Positions 63,686 through 64,000 of a DNA stretch of 64,000 bases are shown here, piece by piece (the stretch's first letter is position 1; the number at the start of each line of letters is the position of its first letter). The notes beneath the pieces are model-generated. The model saw only the letters and a program-made list of their open reading frames with translations, made no database searches and was not told the DNA's origin. The position numbers and the translations under genes are program-made. Location: contig NZ_CP053835.1 in NCBI RefSeq assembly GCF_013201725.1, forward strand, positions 1,736,001-1,800,000, in the 5' to 3' direction. The stretch comes from Arcobacter defluvii. GTDB taxonomy: Bacteria; Campylobacterota; Campylobacteria; Campylobacterales; Arcobacteraceae.

Positions 63686-63713
63686 AAAGAAGAAGTTTTT
63701 ACTTCTTCTTTTT
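63684..63713. terminator. Bidirectional hairpin terminator
   Basis: Perfect 12-bp stem AAAAAGAAGAAG / CTTCTTCTTTTT, loop TTTTTA, between the convergent DsbA-like and lactate permease genes; T-run on the plus side. Confidence 0.8.
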
Positions 63714-63716
63714 TAT

Positions 63717-64000
63717 TTATTTCATAAGTGGATCAGTTAATCCTAAATAATACATTCCAATTAAACCAACAATTCCAACAACTAAACAATAGTAAATTGT
63801 AGGAATAATAGTTTTTCTTAAAGTCTCACCTTCTTGGTCAAGTAATCCAACAGTTGCACTAGCTGCAACAACATTGTGAATTGCTATCATATTTCCAGCT
63901 GCTGCTCCAACTGCTTGAAGAGCAACCATAAATGCTGTAGAAACACCTAACGCATCAGCAACACCAAATTGGAATTGACTTAACATCATATTTGAAACTG
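63717..64000 (-). CDS. lctP: L-lactate permease (LctP/LldP family), C-terminal fragment
   Basis: Only the last ~94 codons are in the window; the frame continues past 64000. Visible are VSNMMLSQFQFGVADAL, VALQAVGAAAGNMIAIHNVV and AASATVGLLDQEGETLRKT, matching the conserved C-terminus of lactate permeases (SNxxFGxLQ and QAxGxAxGNMIxxHNVVAA). Two membrane segments are visible. It imports lactate with protons. Confidence 0.88.
   Translation of the reverse strand, partial: VSNMMLSQFQFGVADALGVSTAFMVALQAVGAAAGNMIAIHNVVAASATVGLLDQEGETLRKTIIPTIYYCLVVGIVGLIGMYYLGLTDPLMK

Noticed and set aside
1-64000. tRNA, rRNA, prophage or insertion sequence
   Set aside because: No GC-rich RNA gene blocks, transposase, integrase or terminal repeats were recognised.

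Overview
The window is very AT-rich, densely coded bacterial chromosome. Gene content points to Campylobacterota and most likely an Arcobacter/Aliarcobacter-type organism. The clues are a BioV-type biotin esterase, DUF1104- and DUF6858-like proteins, an aroB-mscS-mtaB-ftsH-like gene order that I recall from Helicobacter, short flagellin, and many sensor kinases. I saw no rRNA or tRNA genes, CRISPR array, prophage or insertion sequence. No gene-free stretch exceeds 300 bases; the longest gaps (35826-36061, 42806-43021, 41000-41176) hold promoter and operator candidates.

Left part (1-8040): the 3'-truncated dapE faces a large AsmA-like DUF748 protein. Two small proteins, mutS2 on the opposite strand, and a small exported CigR/RcnB-like protein follow.

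Housekeeping operon (15947 down to 8048, minus strand): aroB, a large MscS channel, mtaB, a protease-dead FtsH-like AAA protein, bioV, mogA and a DASS/SLC13 carboxylate transporter. Spacing is tight or overlapping, and a perfect hairpin ends the run.

Central system (35825 down to 16029, minus strand): this is the highlight. One gene run encodes a complete Lap-type biofilm adhesin machine. In order it holds a TolC outer-membrane channel fused to thrombospondin-3 and OmpA modules, a LapB-type ABC exporter, an HlyD adaptor, a CsgD/LuxR-like regulator, a 3474-residue Calx-beta/cadherin-like adhesin with a retention module and type I secretion signal, a LapG-type periplasmic cysteine protease, and a LapD-type degenerate GGDEF-EAL receptor. 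A U-rich terminator closes it. Immediately upstream lie an OmpR-type regulator, a kinase with two periplasmic binding-protein-like sensor domains, and two paralogous seven-helix membrane proteins that bracket the pair. The promoter region of the adhesin operon carries an 11-bp-period direct repeat of the kind OmpR-family proteins bind, so the two-component system may control adhesion (inference).

Right part (41000-64000): a DEAD-box helicase that appears to start at AUU, an XRE regulator, a diguanylate cyclase, and an SRPBCC-hemH pair whose ribosome binding site lies in a hairpin. Next is a minus-strand run of DUF523/DUF1722, photolyase, CrtI-like oxidoreductase, sirtuin and LytS/LytTR. After that come exonuclease and DUF309 genes, a lone flagellin, a second two-component system with DUF1104 and cytochrome c partners, an orphan pseudo-response regulator with an ABC exporter, an AI-2E family permease, exported NagZ, PsiE, an ADP-ribosylglycohydrolase, a J-domain protein, a DsbA/FrnE-like protein and the C-terminus of a lactate permease.
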